Shown here: in pieces, positions 62,685-64,000 of the stretch
Position numbering within the stretch: position 1 is the stretch's first letter
How the letters are laid out: each line of letters opens with the position of its first letter
Source of the DNA: Dokdonella immobilis
Lineage (GTDB): Bacteria > Pseudomonadota > Gammaproteobacteria > Xanthomonadales > Rhodanobacteraceae
Direction of reading: 5' to 3'
Assembly: GCF_900115085.1 (NCBI RefSeq)
Contig: NZ_FOVF01000008.1
Span: 79,584-143,583, forward strand
Length of the DNA stretch: 64,000 nt
The notes under the pieces: model-generated
The model's input: only the letters and a program-made list of their open reading frames with translations
Database searches by the model: none
What the model was told of the DNA's origin: nothing
Position numbers and translations under genes: made by a program

Positions 62685-64000
62685 TCAATCGATCCTGCGC
62701 TCGGCCGTCCCCGTCCGCACGACCGCGAACGCCGTCAACAGCAGGGCGAGCAGGGCCAGCGACCAGGTCGAGCTGGCCGGAATCGCCGTGGCCGGCGCCG
62801 GACCGCCATTTGCATCGTTGTCGAGAATGGTCAGGTTGGCCGTAGCCGGTGTTCCAAGTACGGCGCCGCCGCTCGGTGCGCCGAGAACGAGCGCTACGCT
62901 TTCGCTGCCCTCGATCCCGCTGTCGTCGATGACCGTCAGCGTGATCGTGCGATCGGTCGCGTCGCCGTCGGCCCAGTCGAGGACCAGGTTCGAGCTCGTG
63001 TAGTCGCTGCCCAGGATCGCGCTGCCGCCGAGCGCGACCGTGGCGCTGATGGCGCCGACACTGCCGCCACCCCGGCTGACCATGAAATTCACGGTGCCGA
63101 CGCTCTCGACCACGACCTGGTCGGGGGGATCGGCGGCAAACCGGAGCACGCCGGCTGCGGCGTCATTGGCGATGATGGTCAACGTGGCCAGCGATGGCGA
63201 GCCGAGAACCGCGCCACCGCTCGGCGCACCGAGGGTCAGACTCACCGTTTCGTCGCCCTCGGGTGCGGCGTCGTCGTTGATCGTGATCGTGACCGTGCGA
63301 TCGCTGGCATCGCCGTCGGCCCAGTCCAGGGTCAGGGTCGAGGTCGTGTAATCATTGCCGGCGCCGAGTGTCGCGCTGCCGCCGAGGGCGATGGTCGTGC
63401 TGATCGCACCCGATGCGCCGCCGCTGCGGGTCACCGTGAAAGTGGCCGTTCCGGCATTTTCCGCCACGGTCTGGTCGGCCGGATTCGGCGTGAACTGCAG
63501 CGAGCCGGCCGCGGCATCGTTGGCGAGGATGGTCAGGATCGCTGTCGACGGGACACCGAGGGTGGCGCCACCGCTCGGCGCACCGAGGGTCAGGCTCACC
63601 GTTTCGTCACCTTCGGGTGCGGCGTCGTCGTTGACCGTGATCGTGACCGTGCGATCGCTGGCATCGCCGTCGGCCCAGTCCAGGGTCAGGGTCGAGGTCG
63701 TGTAGTCGTTGCCGGCGCCGAGTGTGGCGCTGCCGCCGAGGGCGATGGTCGTGCTGATCGCACCCGATGCGCCGCCGCTGCGGGTCACCGTGAAGGAGGC
63801 CGTCCCGGCATTTTCCGCCACCGTCTGGTCGGCCGGGTTCGGCGTGAACTGCAGCGTGCCGGCCGCGGCATCGTTGGCGAGGATCGTCAGGATCGCGGTC
63901 GACGGGACACCGAGGGTGGCGCCGCCGCTCGGCGCGCCGAGGGTCAGGCTCACCGTTTCGTCACCTTCGGGTGCGGCGTCGTCGTTGATCGTGATCGTGA
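62685..64000 (-). CDS. Calx-beta repeat surface protein with IPTL-like anchor, partial
   Basis: Only the C-terminal part (over 420 residues) lies in the window; it runs off the right edge. Three or more Calx-beta repeats of 118 residues (354 bases) are nearly identical (AENAGTASFTVTRSGGASGA, then LTLDWADGDASDRTVTITVN and DETVSLTLGAPSGGATLGVP), and the last is more diverged. The C terminus is IPASSTWSLALLALLLTAFA followed by VVRTGTAERR: a motif, one helix and a basic end, close to the IPTL-CTERM protein-sorting signal. So it is a likely exported, processed and anchored adhesin-like protein. Confidence 0.85.
   Translation of the reverse strand, partial: TITINDDAAPEGDETVSLTLGAPSGGATLGVPSTAILTILANDAAAGTLQFTPNPADQTVAENAGTASFTVTRSGGASGAISTTIALGGSATLGAGNDYTTSTLTLDWADGDASDRTVTITVNDDAAPEGDETVSLTLGAPSGGATLGVPSTAILTILANDAAAGSLQFTPNPADQTVAENAGTATFTVTRSGGASGAISTTIALGGSATLGAGNDYTTSTLTLDWADGDASDRTVTITINDDAAPEGDETVSLTLGAPSGGAVLGSPSLATLTIIANDAAAGVLRFAADPPDQVVVESVGTVNFMVSRGGGSVGAISATVALGGSAILGSDYTSSNLVLDWADGDATDRTITLTVIDDSGIEGSESVALVLGAPSGGAVLGTPATANLTILDNDANGGPAPATAIPASSTWSLALLALLLTAFAVVRTGTAERRID

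Overview
The window reads as a chromosomal segment of a high-GC gammaproteobacterium of the Lysobacterales (Xanthomonadales), most likely near the Rhodanobacteraceae. The grounds are the Clp-type CRP homologue beside speD and coq7, the spaced trpE ... trpGDC arrangement on one strand, a cydP-cydA-cydB-cydX operon, GTAG-type REP (SMAG-like) hairpins, and several exported proteins carrying a Phe-x-x-Gly-Phe-Glu/Asp type motif. Coding density is high and most genes are housekeeping. I see no prophage, CRISPR array, rRNA or insertion-sequence transposase.

Layout. 0-8.7 kb: a giant Lhr-type helicase with two REP pairs embedded in frame, a small exported protein with an Sm/Hfq-like pattern, a thioredoxin-fold protein, rpiA, an EVE-domain gene whose start is triplicated in tandem, then fau - 6S RNA - zapA - zapB-like. 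8.8-16.2 kb: a 1539-residue propeller/PAS/GGDEF/EAL sensor, a YecA-family gene coupled to pepP, and an NlpC/P60 peptidase. 16.2-22.7 kb: two paralogous exported proteins, each followed by a cydX copy and cydB 3' sequence (a tandem segmental duplication), then the intact cytochrome bd operon. 22.8-28.6 kb: tRNA-Gln, rpsI, rplM, an Fe-S oxidoreductase subunit coupled to coq7, speD divergent from clp, and a HAD phosphatase. 28.6-37.9 kb: trpC, trpD, trpG, a pirin with divergent LysR regulator, a monooxygenase-domain membrane protein, a KefB/YbaL-type antiporter, a Cys-rich exported protein and trpE.

38-45.2 kb is the most distinctive part: a proteobacterial dedicated sortase locus. On the minus strand are response regulator PdsR, sensor kinase PdsS and a coupled BNR-repeat exported protein. 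Divergently lie a VIT/vWA sortase target, an unrecognised 61-residue ORF and a class GN sortase whose start region sits in a repeat end. The likely logic is that PdsSR controls a single sortase-substrate pair. Next come a Spy-like His-rich exported protein divergent from a BaeSR-like two-component system, a SpmAB-type membrane protein, a CadC-like TPR regulator, a HAF-repeat exported protein, a SWIM/SNF2 helicase, small membrane and SnoaL-like proteins, a TPR lipoprotein, a YciI-like protein, a ceramidase-like membrane protein and, running off the right edge, a Calx-beta repeat surface protein with an IPTL-like C-terminal anchor.

Short repeats matter throughout: REP pairs lie inside lhr and around trpD (one supplies the trpD stop codon), and a second family of 100-200 bp palindromic elements abuts fau and lies upstream of trpE, at the sortase start and after the baeSR-like block. 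All homology statements come from reading motifs by eye; no searches were run.
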